Under the pieces are notes generated by a model. That model worked only from the letters and a program-made list of their open reading frames with translations. It was not told the DNA's origin and did no database searches. Shown here in pieces: positions 14,306 through 20,805 of a stretch of 20,805 bases of DNA. The position numbers and the translations under genes are program-made. Numbering within the stretch: the stretch's first letter is position 1; every line of letters starts with the position of its first letter. The DNA is from Alteromonadaceae bacterium UBA2620 (GTDB lineage Bacteria > Pseudomonadota > Gammaproteobacteria > Enterobacterales > Alteromonadaceae): positions 2,283 to 23,087 of the forward strand of contig DDJQ01000107.1 in assembly GCA_002339125.1 (NCBI GenBank), given 5' to 3'.

Positions 14306-16774
14306 GTGCTAAAACAACTTCTTGCTGTCGCCATTGCCGGCGCCTTTGCCACTGCATCAACAATCACCCTGGCGGCTACCCCTAAGCTTAATGATAAGCA
14401 GTATTTCAGCCAGCCGAGTCTGGATGTGGTTGTGTTCAGCAACTGGTACAACGGTTTATTTGGTGATTCCAAAATTAGTGGTGTTGAGCTGATTCATTTT
14501 GGCGAGCGCACCGCAACCAACGGCGATGTGAGGCTCAGTGCCACACCCGAACAGTGGGACCCAATTCCCACCTTTGTGGAGCGCAAAGTCGATCAGGCAT
14601 CGGGTACCATCAGCGCCACTCTCGCGTATCCGGAGTATGATTTTACCTACACCATTACCGCCAGGCCCATAAATAACGGCGTTGAAATTACCCTTTCGTC
14701 GCCCAACCCGCTACCGCCCGCGCTGGAAGGTAAAGCCGGCTTCAATATGGAATTTTTACCAGCCACTTATATGGAAACCAGCTTTCTGGCCGACGGCAAA
14801 CCCGGCAGCTTCCCGCTCTACCCCACTGGCGTAAAAGAAATCATCGGCGAGCATGAGCCACAGCCGCTGGCCACCGGCCAACACCTGGTACTCGCTCCGG
14901 AAAGCCCGCAGAAACGAGTCTCCATTAAGTCAGAGTCACTGCCTCTGGCGCTTTATGACGGGCGTGCTAAGGCCCAGAATGGCTGGTATGTGGTGCGTGG
15001 CCTGCTGCCTGCCGGCAAGAGCGGTACGCTGGCTAAATGGCAGCTAACGGCCAGTACGGATGACAACTGGTTACGTGCTCCGGTTATTGGCCATTCGCAG
15101 GTAGGTTATCTGCCGCAACAAACCAAGCGGGCAATCATCGAGCTGGATGCCAGAGCCACACTGTCCGGCGATGCCGAGTTATTACGAGTTAATCCCGACG
15201 GCTCCACGACCACCGTTAAAAAGCGCCAGCCTGAAAAGCACGACAACTACACCCGCTATCAGTATGCGGTGTTTGATTTCAGCGATGTCACCACCAGCGG
15301 TGTGTACCAGCTGCGCTATGGCGAAACCACCACCGCGCCATTTTCGATTGATGCCTCGGTGCTGGATAACGCCTGGCACCCTACCCTCGACCACTATTTC
15401 CCGGTACAGATGGATCACATGCTGATCAACGAGGCCTACCGGGTGTGGCATGGCGCCTCTCACCTGGATGATGCTTTGCAGGCACCGGTAAATCACACCC
15501 ACTTTGATTTATATGCTCAGGGGCCCACTACCGATACACCCTACGAACCGGGCGAGCATATTCCAGGGCTAAATGTAGGCGGCTGGTATGATGCCGGCGA
15601 TTACGATATCCGCACGCAAACGCAGTATCACACCATTACCTCACTGGTGCAGACCTGGGAAGAATTTGGCCTGACCCGTGATACCACGCTGGTTGATTAC
15701 GAACGCAAATATGTGGATATTCATGTGCCGGACGGCAAGCCCGATTTGTTACAGCAAATAGAGCACGGCAGTCTGGCATTGCTGGCGCAGTATAAAGCCG
15801 TAGGCCACGCTATTCCTGGCATTATCGTGCCCGATTTAAGCCAATATACTCACCTTGGCGACGGCCTCACCATGACCGACAATCTGATCTACGATCCGGC
15901 CATGAGTGATACCGAATCGGATGGCACTCGCAGCGGCGTATTTGACGACCGCTGGGCGTTTACCAGTAAATCCACCCCGCTTAACTACGGCTCTATGGCA
16001 GCACTGGCCGCAGCGAGTCGGGCACTGGCCGACTATAATCCTGCCCTGGCGGCCGAATGCCGCGACACCGCTATTGCCGCTTGGCAGGAGGAAGCGGGCC
16101 ATGCACCGGACATATTTAAGGTGGGCAATACCACCGGCGGTGGTCTGGAAGAGGAAAAACTCAAAGCTGCAGTAGAGCTGCTGATTACCACCGGCGACAA
16201 AAAATACCAGCGCGCAGTAAAAGACTTACTGCCCTATATCGAAGGGGAATTCAATCGTGCGGCGGTGATTGCTATTCGCGCTCTACCGCACATGGACAAG
16301 GCTTATGCACAGCGCATTCGCCGGGCGGCACAGCAATATAAACCAGCGCTTGAAGCCGCCACCAGCAAAAACCCGTTCGGTGTCACCATTACCGAATACG
16401 GCTGGGCGGGCAATGCCACTGTTTTGCAGATGGCAATTACCCAGTACTACCTCCACACTGCCTTTCCTGATTTATTCGATTCTGAGTTAATTTACCGCTC
16501 TCTCGACTACCTGTACGGCACCCACCCGGACTCCGACATTTCCTTTGTTTCTAATGTCGGTACGGTTTCGAAAAAGGTGGCGTATGGTATGAACCGGGCA
16601 GACTACTCGTTTATCAGTGGTGCCATCGTACCGGGGGTATTAATTCTGAAGCCGGACTTGCCGGAGAATAAAGAAAACTGGCCATTCCTGTGGGGCGAAA
16701 ATGAATATGTGATCAACGTGGGCGGGCTTTATCTGTTTACTGTGAATGCTGCTCTTGCGCTGGCGGAACGCTAG
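14306..16774 (+). CDS. Exported glycoside hydrolase family 9 protein
   Basis: The protein has 822 residues. Its GTG start is supported by GGAGAG five bases upstream and by the signal peptide that begins there (LLAVAIAGAFATASTITLA-A). Residues about 28-250 form an extra N-terminal region (VVFSNWYNGLFGDSKISGVE, FVERKVDQ, LEGKAGFNMEFLPATY) that recurs in a subset of GH9 proteins. A cellulase Ig-like (CelD_N) domain follows at about 255-350 (VIGHSQVGYLP). The catalytic (alpha/alpha)6 barrel has GGWYDAGDYD with the nucleophile-activating aspartates D429 and D432. Near the end, WGENEYVINVGG has E800 at the general-acid position. There is no carbohydrate-binding module. A periplasmic beta-glycosidase acting by inversion is expected; the substrate may not be cellulose. 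It has its own promoter region behind a terminator. Confidence 0.88.
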   Translation: MLKQLLAVAIAGAFATASTITLAATPKLNDKQYFSQPSLDVVVFSNWYNGLFGDSKISGVELIHFGERTATNGDVRLSATPEQWDPIPTFVERKVDQASGTISATLAYPEYDFTYTITARPINNGVEITLSSPNPLPPALEGKAGFNMEFLPATYMETSFLADGKPGSFPLYPTGVKEIIGEHEPQPLATGQHLVLAPESPQKRVSIKSESLPLALYDGRAKAQNGWYVVRGLLPAGKSGTLAKWQLTASTDDNWLRAPVIGHSQVGYLPQQTKRAIIELDARATLSGDAELLRVNPDGSTTTVKKRQPEKHDNYTRYQYAVFDFSDVTTSGVYQLRYGETTTAPFSIDASVLDNAWHPTLDHYFPVQMDHMLINEAYRVWHGASHLDDALQAPVNHTHFDLYAQGPTTDTPYEPGEHIPGLNVGGWYDAGDYDIRTQTQYHTITSLVQTWEEFGLTRDTTLVDYERKYVDIHVPDGKPDLLQQIEHGSLALLAQYKAVGHAIPGIIVPDLSQYTHLGDGLTMTDNLIYDPAMSDTESDGTRSGVFDDRWAFTSKSTPLNYGSMAALAAASRALADYNPALAAECRDTAIAAWQEEAGHAPDIFKVGNTTGGGLEEEKLKAAVELLITTGDKKYQRAVKDLLPYIEGEFNRAAVIAIRALPHMDKAYAQRIRRAAQQYKPALEAATSKNPFGVTITEYGWAGNATVLQMAITQYYLHTAFPDLFDSELIYRSLDYLYGTHPDSDISFVSNVGTVSKKVAYGMNRADYSFISGAIVPGVLILKPDLPENKENWPFLWGENEYVINVGGLYLFTVNAALALAER

Positions 16775-16787
16775 CCTGGACAGCAAG

Positions 16788-16814
16788 TCAGTTCACCCAG
16801 GTTGGGTGAACTGA
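16788..16814. terminator. Bidirectional terminator between GH9 and second aldo/keto reductase
   Basis: A perfect 12-bp stem pairs TCAGTTCACCCA (16788-16799) with TGGGTGAACTGA (16803-16814) around a GGT loop. It lies between the converging stops at 16774 and 16822, so it can serve both strands. Only a short TTTAT follows on the plus strand. Confidence 0.8.
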
Positions 16815-16821
16815 TTTATGA

Positions 16822-17814
16822 TTACTCGTCGGCAAAATCCTCGGTATCAATGTCGGCCTGAGCGCCGGCCGGATAACGAGCCCCTTTCACCGTCTGGCGA
16901 TTGATCAGCTCATCGGCCTTCACCAGCAATTCCGGTGGCAGTTGCAGGCCGCTGGCCTGTAAATCTTCCATAAGATGCGCTTCGCTGCTGGTCCCCGGCA
17001 GTGCGTGAATGTGCTCTCCCTGCGCCAGTACCCAGGCCATAGCTAACTGTGCCGGGGTAATGTCTGCAGAGGCCGCCAGTGATGCAAAGTCGGCATACAA
17101 CTGCTGATTAGCAGCCCAGTTATCGCCCTGGAAGCGGGGCATTCCTTTACGAATATCACCGTCGCCCATGCTGGCCGGATCCACGCCACCAGCAAGATAA
17201 CCACGAGCCAGCGGACTGAATGCCACAAAGTCCACACCTAGGTCTTTACAGGCATCGAGCACCGCGATTTCGGCATTGCGGGTCCACAGGGAATACTCGG
17301 TCTGCAGCGCCGCAATGGGATATTCGCCATGGGCTTTGCGCAGCGTCTCAGCCGAGACTTCCGATAATCCTACCGCACCTATCTTGCCGGCTTTAACCAT
17401 ATCACCTAAGGTACCTACGCTTTCCTCTACCGGTACATCCGGATCAATGCGGTGCAGGTAATAAAGGTCGATATGGTCTGTTTGCAGGCTGGTTAACGCG
17501 GTATCCAGAGTGGCCTTTAAGGTGGCCGGATGGCCATCAATAGTTCGCTTACCGTTAACGCCGGTCATGCCGCATTTACTGGCCAGAAAGATATCCTGGC
17601 GAAACGGTTTAATCGCTTCGCCAACCATCTTTTCGTTACTGCCAAAACCATACAGTGCTGCTGTATCAAAATGCGTGACACCCGCCTCAAAGGCTTTGGT
17701 CAGCAGGCTGGTCGCCGTGGCCTGATCGACCTTTTTGGCATAGGCATGGTTGAGGTTCATACACCCCAGGCCAATTTCTGATACCAGGCGGCCAGCCAGT
17801 TTGCGTTGTAACAT
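16822..17814 (-). CDS. Aldo/keto reductase in the ligI-ligC operon
   Basis: This 330-residue aldo/keto reductase has a complete tetrad: D50 and Y55 in HFDTAALYGFG, K80 in LASKCG, H121 in YLHRIDP. The FSPLARGYL and LPGTSSEAHLMEDL segments fit the AKR13-like branch of the family. It should use NADP(H) on an aldehyde or ketone in the cytoplasm. It is only distantly like the other aldo/keto reductase of this window, so it is not a recent duplicate. It follows ligC by 38 bases in the leftward operon and closes it before the 16788-16814 hairpin. The textbook protocatechuate 4,5-cleavage route has no aldo/keto reductase step, so its job may lie upstream, for example on an aryl aldehyde, or as a detoxifier of semialdehydes. 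Family sure, substrate unknown. Confidence 0.88.
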   Translation of the reverse strand: MLQRKLAGRLVSEIGLGCMNLNHAYAKKVDQATATSLLTKAFEAGVTHFDTAALYGFGSNEKMVGEAIKPFRQDIFLASKCGMTGVNGKRTIDGHPATLKATLDTALTSLQTDHIDLYYLHRIDPDVPVEESVGTLGDMVKAGKIGAVGLSEVSAETLRKAHGEYPIAALQTEYSLWTRNAEIAVLDACKDLGVDFVAFSPLARGYLAGGVDPASMGDGDIRKGMPRFQGDNWAANQQLYADFASLAASADITPAQLAMAWVLAQGEHIHALPGTSSEAHLMEDLQASGLQLPPELLVKADELINRQTVKGARYPAGAQADIDTEDFADE

Positions 17815-17852
17815 AGCGCTAATCCCTTCGGTTTACTGAGTACAGAGATAAA

Positions 17853-18797
17853 TTACTGAGCGTTTAGCTGCAGCTCAAGCTCATACAGTACACGATAACA
17901 GTCAAAGACCTTAGCAACACTGCTATTCGGCTCGCGCCCTTCGTTGATGGCCGCGACAAACTCCCGGTCCTGCAGCTCAATACCGTTCATCGACACATCT
18001 ACCTGCGACACATCAATGGCGTTTTCCCGGCCGTCCACCAGGTCATCGTAACGGGCAATGTAGGTGCCGTTGTCACAGATATAGCGGAAGAACGTGCCCA
18101 GCGGGCCGTCGTTATTAAATGATAAAGACAGCGTACACACCGCGCCATTTTCAGCCAGCAGTTGAATAGACATATCCATGGCAATGCCCAGCTCCGGGTG
18201 AATTGGCCCCTGGATAGCATTCGCCTTAACCACTTTGCTGCCTGCCTGATAGGCAAACAAATCTACCGTGTGAGCGGCATGGTGCCACAGCAGGTGATCG
18301 GTCCATGAACGCGGCTCGCCTTTGGCATTAATGTTCTTGCGGCGGAAGAAGTAAGTCTGCACATCCATTTGCTGAATGTTGAGCTCACCGGCGGTAATTT
18401 TGTTATGCACATACTGGTGCGACGGGTTAAAGCGACGGGTATGACCCACCATGCACACCTTACCGGTTTCTTCCTGTACTTTGAGCACTTCCTGGGCGTC
18501 TTCCCAGCTGTCAGCCAGCGGAATTTCAACCTGCACATGCTTGCCCGCTTTCATACAGGCAATCGCCTGGGCGGCATGCATCTGCGTTGGGGTGCACAGG
18601 ATCACGGCATCGGCATCACTCTCCAGCGCCTCTTCCAGCGAGGTATAAACATTGGGGATGGCATATTCGTCTGCCACCGCCTGGGTTTTCGCTGCGTTAC
18701 GACCTACCAGGCCTACTACCTCAGCGCTATCAATATTTTTCAGACCATCTAAATGCTTGATGCCAAATGCACCCGGTCCTACGACAACAATCTTCAT
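17853..18797 (-). CDS. ligC: 4-carboxy-2-hydroxymuconate-6-semialdehyde dehydrogenase (LigC, Gfo/Idh family)
   Basis: The protein has 314 residues from the ATG at 18795-18797. This start is preferred over an in-frame codon 15 codons upstream because MKIVVVGPGAFG is the true start of the Rossmann domain and a GGGAG ribosome site lies just before it. G7-x-G9-x-x-G12 binds NAD(P). The segments CTPTQMHAAQAIACMKAGKH, MVGHTRRFNPSHQYVHNK, WTDHLLWHHAAHTVDLFAYQ and LSFNNDGPLGTFFRYICDNG match LigC of Sphingobium SYK-6 closely, from memory. LigC oxidises the hemiacetal form of the protocatechuate ring-opening product to 2-pyrone-4,6-dicarboxylate in the cytoplasm. It lies 50 bases after ligI, whose product acts next. 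The call is strong despite the wide Gfo/Idh family. Confidence 0.93.
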   Translation of the reverse strand: MKIVVVGPGAFGIKHLDGLKNIDSAEVVGLVGRNAAKTQAVADEYAIPNVYTSLEEALESDADAVILCTPTQMHAAQAIACMKAGKHVQVEIPLADSWEDAQEVLKVQEETGKVCMVGHTRRFNPSHQYVHNKITAGELNIQQMDVQTYFFRRKNINAKGEPRSWTDHLLWHHAAHTVDLFAYQAGSKVVKANAIQGPIHPELGIAMDMSIQLLAENGAVCTLSLSFNNDGPLGTFFRYICDNGTYIARYDDLVDGRENAIDVSQVDVSMNGIELQDREFVAAINEGREPNSSVAKVFDCYRVLYELELQLNAQ

Positions 18798-18847
18798 AAA
18801 AACTCCCGTTTCGTTACTACCGGCGGTAATATCTGCCGGCACGGTGT

Positions 18848-19741
18848 CTAATCCGCCCAGTACAGGCGCATAGGGTTATCAATCAGTAATTTTTTCTGCA
18901 GTGCCTCAGTTGGCGCAATTCTGGGGATCATATCCACCAGATGGCCATCGTCAGGCATGTGCGACTTCATATTCGGATGCGGCCAGTCGGTACCCCACAA
19001 AACACGGTCCGGGAAACGTTCCACCACGGTTCTGGCAAACGGCACCACATCTTCGTAGCTGCCAGTCGGGCCAACCTTTGAGATGCGCTCCGGGCAGCTT
19101 ACCTTGCTCCAGAAGTTTTCGTTCTCTGCCAGCAACTTTAAAAACAACGCAAACTCAGGGCCATCTACCGGCTTACTCACATCCGGACGACCCATATGAT
19201 CCACCACCACTGTGGTGGGCAGCGCAGTAAAGAAATCATAGAGTTCGGGCAGCTCCTGGGCTTCAAAGTAAATCACAATGTGCCAGCCCAAAGGCTTAAT
19301 TTTATCGGCAATGACTTTCAGTGCGTCAAACGGCAATGCATCCACCAGACGCTTCACGAAGTTAAACCGAACCCCGCGCACGCCGGCTGTATGCAAACTT
19401 TGCAGCGCTTCATCGGTTATAGACTCGGTAACCGTAGCCACCCCGCGAGCCAGGCCATTGGAGTGATTCAATGCATCCACCAGCGCCCGGTTATCAGCAC
19501 CATGGCAGGTTGCCTGAACAATCACGTTACGGCTGAAGCCAAGGTGATCACGCAATGCCCACAACTGATCTTTAGACGCATCGCAAGGGGTGTACTTACG
19601 CTGCGGCGCAAAGGGAAACTGGTCACCGGGGCCAAACACATGACAGTGCGCATCCACCGCGCCTTCCGGTACCTTAAAATCTGGTACCGATGGTGACTGA
19701 TGCCAGTGCAACCAGTCAGCATCTACAACAAATTGGCTCAT
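18848..19741 (-). CDS. ligI: 2-pyrone-4,6-dicarboxylate hydrolase (LigI)
   Basis: The 297-residue amidohydrolase-superfamily lactonase contains EGAVDAHCHVFGPGDQFPF (H32 and H34), LRDHLGFSRNVIVQATCHGA, GVRGVRFNFVKRLVDA, VVDHMGRPDV, and WGTDWPHPNMKSHMPDDG with the catalytic aspartate, ending DNPMRLYW. These agree with SYK-6 LigI, which opens 2-pyrone-4,6-dicarboxylate to 4-oxalomesaconate without a metal, even though it keeps the HxH. I chose the start at 19739-19741 (MSQFVVDADW) because AGGAG lies right upstream and the length then fits the family. An in-frame start 16 codons upstream is less likely. First gene of the ligI-ligC-aldo/keto reductase operon, with a 359-base regulatory region before it. 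Sugar lactonases of the same family are the alternative, but the ligC neighbour rules strongly against them. Confidence 0.93.
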   Translation of the reverse strand: MSQFVVDADWLHWHQSPSVPDFKVPEGAVDAHCHVFGPGDQFPFAPQRKYTPCDASKDQLWALRDHLGFSRNVIVQATCHGADNRALVDALNHSNGLARGVATVTESITDEALQSLHTAGVRGVRFNFVKRLVDALPFDALKVIADKIKPLGWHIVIYFEAQELPELYDFFTALPTTVVVDHMGRPDVSKPVDGPEFALFLKLLAENENFWSKVSCPERISKVGPTGSYEDVVPFARTVVERFPDRVLWGTDWPHPNMKSHMPDDGHLVDMIPRIAPTEALQKKLLIDNPMRLYWAD

Positions 19742-19898
19742 GACCCGCTCCTGAGTATTGGTTGCCCGTTTATGCCTGTTGGGTAACAACCTGTTGATTT
19801 GCCGGACTTTCAGCGCTTCGCAAAAACACCATGACGAAAAAGTACAATCAAAAAATGAAAATATACAATATCGTTGGCGATACTAAAGCGCAGGCCCG

Positions 19899-19920
19899 TA
19901 CAGTATTTACGCTACAGTAT
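19899..19920 (-). repeat. TACAGTAT direct repeat upstream of ligI
   Basis: Two identical octamers (19899-19906 and 19913-19920) are separated by TTACGC. They lie about 160-180 bases upstream of the ligI start. Same-orientation half-sites are the usual target style of AraC-family activators, and one such gene lies beside this region. Confidence 0.5.
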
Positions 19921-19940
19921 GCGCCACCTGCTGTGCGCTT

Positions 19941-19962
19941 GCAGTTTAGAAAACTGCTAAAC
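19941..19962 (-). promoter_or_regulatory. Candidate LysR-type operator upstream of ligI
   Basis: GCAGTTT-AGA-AAACTGC (19941-19957) is a perfect 7-3-7 inverted repeat. It interlocks with GTTTAG-N7-CTAAAC (19944-19949 and 19957-19962). T19947 and A19959 give the T-N11-A spacing of LysR-type boxes. The same 18-base pattern, 14 of 18 identical, recurs at 4585-4602 between ligK and the LysR gene, in the same orientation relative to the lig genes. Confidence 0.5.
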
Positions 19963-20100
19963 GCCATTAGTTTTTCCTATATCGAAATTTTAAAACGGCA
20001 CTAAATAAAACCAGAAAAAACCTATAAAACCCATTTATTACATAACGTTAAATAATCAACCCGAGTATAAATAAGCATTATTTAGTAATTAATCTTGTCA

Positions 20101-20805
20101 TCATTTACGTTTCTGCTGGCGAAACTCACCGGCGGTAGTGCCTTCCATTTGTTTGAAGAAACGACAGAAATAACCGGTGTCTTTAAACCCCAGGGTAAGC
20201 GCTATCTCATCCAGGGTTTGCTGGGTGTAAACTAAGCGCCGCCGGGCTTCACTGATCAGTCGCTGATGCACCAGCCGTTTAGGCGTTTGCGAAAGCTGCT
20301 GACGACAGATACGGCTTAGAGTTGATACCGACACAAACAGTTTTTCAGCATACTCATCAATGGTCATATGATCCTGATAGTGCTTGTCGATAAGTTCCCG
20401 AAAGCCCAGCAGAATACGGTTTTCCCTACCAGAAGGGCCGCTTTGAACCGAGTCGAGCTGGCGTTGCCGGGCAATAGTGATAAACAGCAGCTTTAACAAC
20501 AACCGGATAGTGGTAGACGCGCCGGGATCGCTGATGTGCATTTCATCGGCCAGCATCATCAGATAGCTGAAATAGCGCTCTGCCTGGCGGGCACTGCGAA
20601 ACTCAATGGTTTGCGGTAACCACACCAACTGGTTAAACGCACTGACATCCTCGCCCATTTCCATATTAGCAATCACATCGGCATTAATGGATAACACAAA
20701 GCCTTTGGTGTTGGGCGCAAAGTGAAAACCATGCACTACCCCGGGCGGTAAGGTAACCACCCAGTTGCCAGACAGGTTATGCACCTCGTCATCGAGCTGA
20801 ACCTT
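20101..20805 (-). CDS. AraC-family regulator, PobR-like (5' end cut by window edge)
   Basis: The reading frame stays open to the right edge (KVQLDDEVHNLSGNWVVTLP at the edge), so the start lies outside; a GTG at 20782-20784 is an internal valine. About 234 residues are visible. The N-terminal part is a cupin-like effector domain (TLPPGVVHGFHFAPNTKGFVLSI). The C-terminal 100 residues form the double HTH of AraC/XylS regulators (MTIDEYAEKLFVSVSTLSRI and IALTLGFKDTGYFCRFFKQM). The architecture and the LPPGVVHGF region recall PobR-type activators of 4-hydroxybenzoate hydroxylase (pobA). That would fit, because PobA makes protocatechuate for the lig pathway. It may control a gene beyond the right edge, the ligI operon, or both. 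The family call is firm; the PobR link is inferred. Confidence 0.85.
   Translation of the reverse strand, partial: KVQLDDEVHNLSGNWVVTLPPGVVHGFHFAPNTKGFVLSINADVIANMEMGEDVSAFNQLVWLPQTIEFRSARQAERYFSYLMMLADEMHISDPGASTTIRLLLKLLFITIARQRQLDSVQSGPSGRENRILLGFRELIDKHYQDHMTIDEYAEKLFVSVSTLSRICRQQLSQTPKRLVHQRLISEARRRLVYTQQTLDEIALTLGFKDTGYFCRFFKQMEGTTAGEFRQQKRK

Larger units (their letters stand above)
19742..20100. promoter_or_regulatory. ligI operon regulatory region
   Basis: This 359-base stretch has no credible gene. It drives the leftward ligI operon and receives the 3' end of the AraC-type gene. Visible elements are a perfect direct repeat TACAGTAT at 19899-19906 and 19913-19920 (14-base period), interlocking inverted repeats at 19941-19962, and an AT-rich 7-3-7 palindrome at 20068-20084 (TAAATAA-GCA-TTATTTA) after the AraC-type stop. 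TAAATAA also occurs at 20002 and 20049. No strong -35/-10 pair was found, consistent with a promoter that needs an activator. Confidence 0.5.

Noticed and set aside
14306..16774. Classical secreted cellulase
   Set aside because: There is no carbohydrate-binding module, the N-terminal region is atypical, the histidine-motif region diverges, and no other cellulose-degrading gene is nearby.
19196..19696. Plus-strand open frame (about 166 codons) inside ligI
   Set aside because: It is fully antisense to the conserved ligI gene, with biased composition and no recognisable domain.
18848..19741. Sugar-acid lactonase (fuconolactonase or rhamnonolactonase type)
   Set aside because: It belongs to the same amidohydrolase group, but its motifs and the ligC neighbour match pyrone-dicarboxylate hydrolase.
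20002..20084. TAAATAA occurring several times (20002, 20049, 20068, plus an inverted copy at 20078) as an operator array or iteron
   Set aside because: The region is very AT-rich and spacing is irregular (47 and 19 bases), so chance recurrence is likely. Only the 7-3-7 palindrome is mentioned, as part of the region.
1..20805. Insertion sequences, integrase, att sites, CRISPR arrays, tRNA or rRNA genes
   Set aside because: I looked for transposase or integrase motifs, regularly spaced repeats, target-site duplications around the central cassette and tRNA-like cloverleafs, and found none I could support.

Overview
The window looks like a chromosomal catabolic region of a marine, Alteromonas-type gammaproteobacterium. 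This placement is inferred from the gene set: a TonB-dependent receptor followed by SapC-like, cupin-like and tryptophan-halogenase-like genes, a GH9 glycoside hydrolase, and a protocatechuate 4,5-cleavage gene set. No rRNA, tRNA, CRISPR array or insertion sequence was seen.

Layout, left to right. (1) 1-618, minus strand: N-terminal part of an FGGY-family sugar kinase, cut by the left edge. (2) 909-1634, plus: a NYN-domain nuclease-like protein with a C-terminal OST-HTH/LOTUS domain. (3) 1682-4523, minus: a tight operon ligK-ligU-ligJ (aldolase, tautomerase, hydratase) for the last steps of protocatechuate/gallate degradation. (4) 4651-5838, plus: a divergent LysR-type regulator with two tandem N-terminal HTH domains. 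(5) 6017-6418, plus: a small membrane protein of unknown function. (6) 6659-16774, plus: TonB-dependent receptor, SapC-like protein, cupin_8/JmjC-like protein, flavin-dependent halogenase-like protein, aldo/keto reductase, then an exported GH9 protein behind a terminator. (7) 16822-19741, minus: operon ligI-ligC-aldo/keto reductase. (8) 20101 to the right edge, minus: an AraC-family regulator resembling PobR, cut at its 5' end.

How the genes fit together. LigC oxidises the protocatechuate ring-opening product to 2-pyrone-4,6-dicarboxylate. LigI opens the lactone, LigU tautomerises 4-oxalomesaconate, LigJ hydrates it, and LigK cleaves the product to pyruvate and oxaloacetate. All five lower-pathway enzymes are present, but the ring-cleaving dioxygenase (LigAB type) is not in the window. 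The pathway is split into two leftward arms about 12 kb apart. Between them lies a rightward block for outer-membrane capture and periplasmic processing. This suggests the locus may handle a larger or glycosylated aromatic: captured by the receptor, stripped by the GH9 enzyme, modified by the redox enzymes, then funnelled into the lig pathway. That link is inference from gene order.

Regulation. The ligK/lysR intergenic region and the ligI upstream region share a GTTTAGAAA-based site with T-N11-A spacing (14 of 18 positions match in the chosen alignment), consistent with one LysR-type regulator serving both arms. The ligI upstream region also carries a perfect TACAGTAT direct repeat. Hairpins or terminators lie after the NYN gene, the membrane protein gene, the receptor, the first aldo/keto reductase and the GH9 gene.
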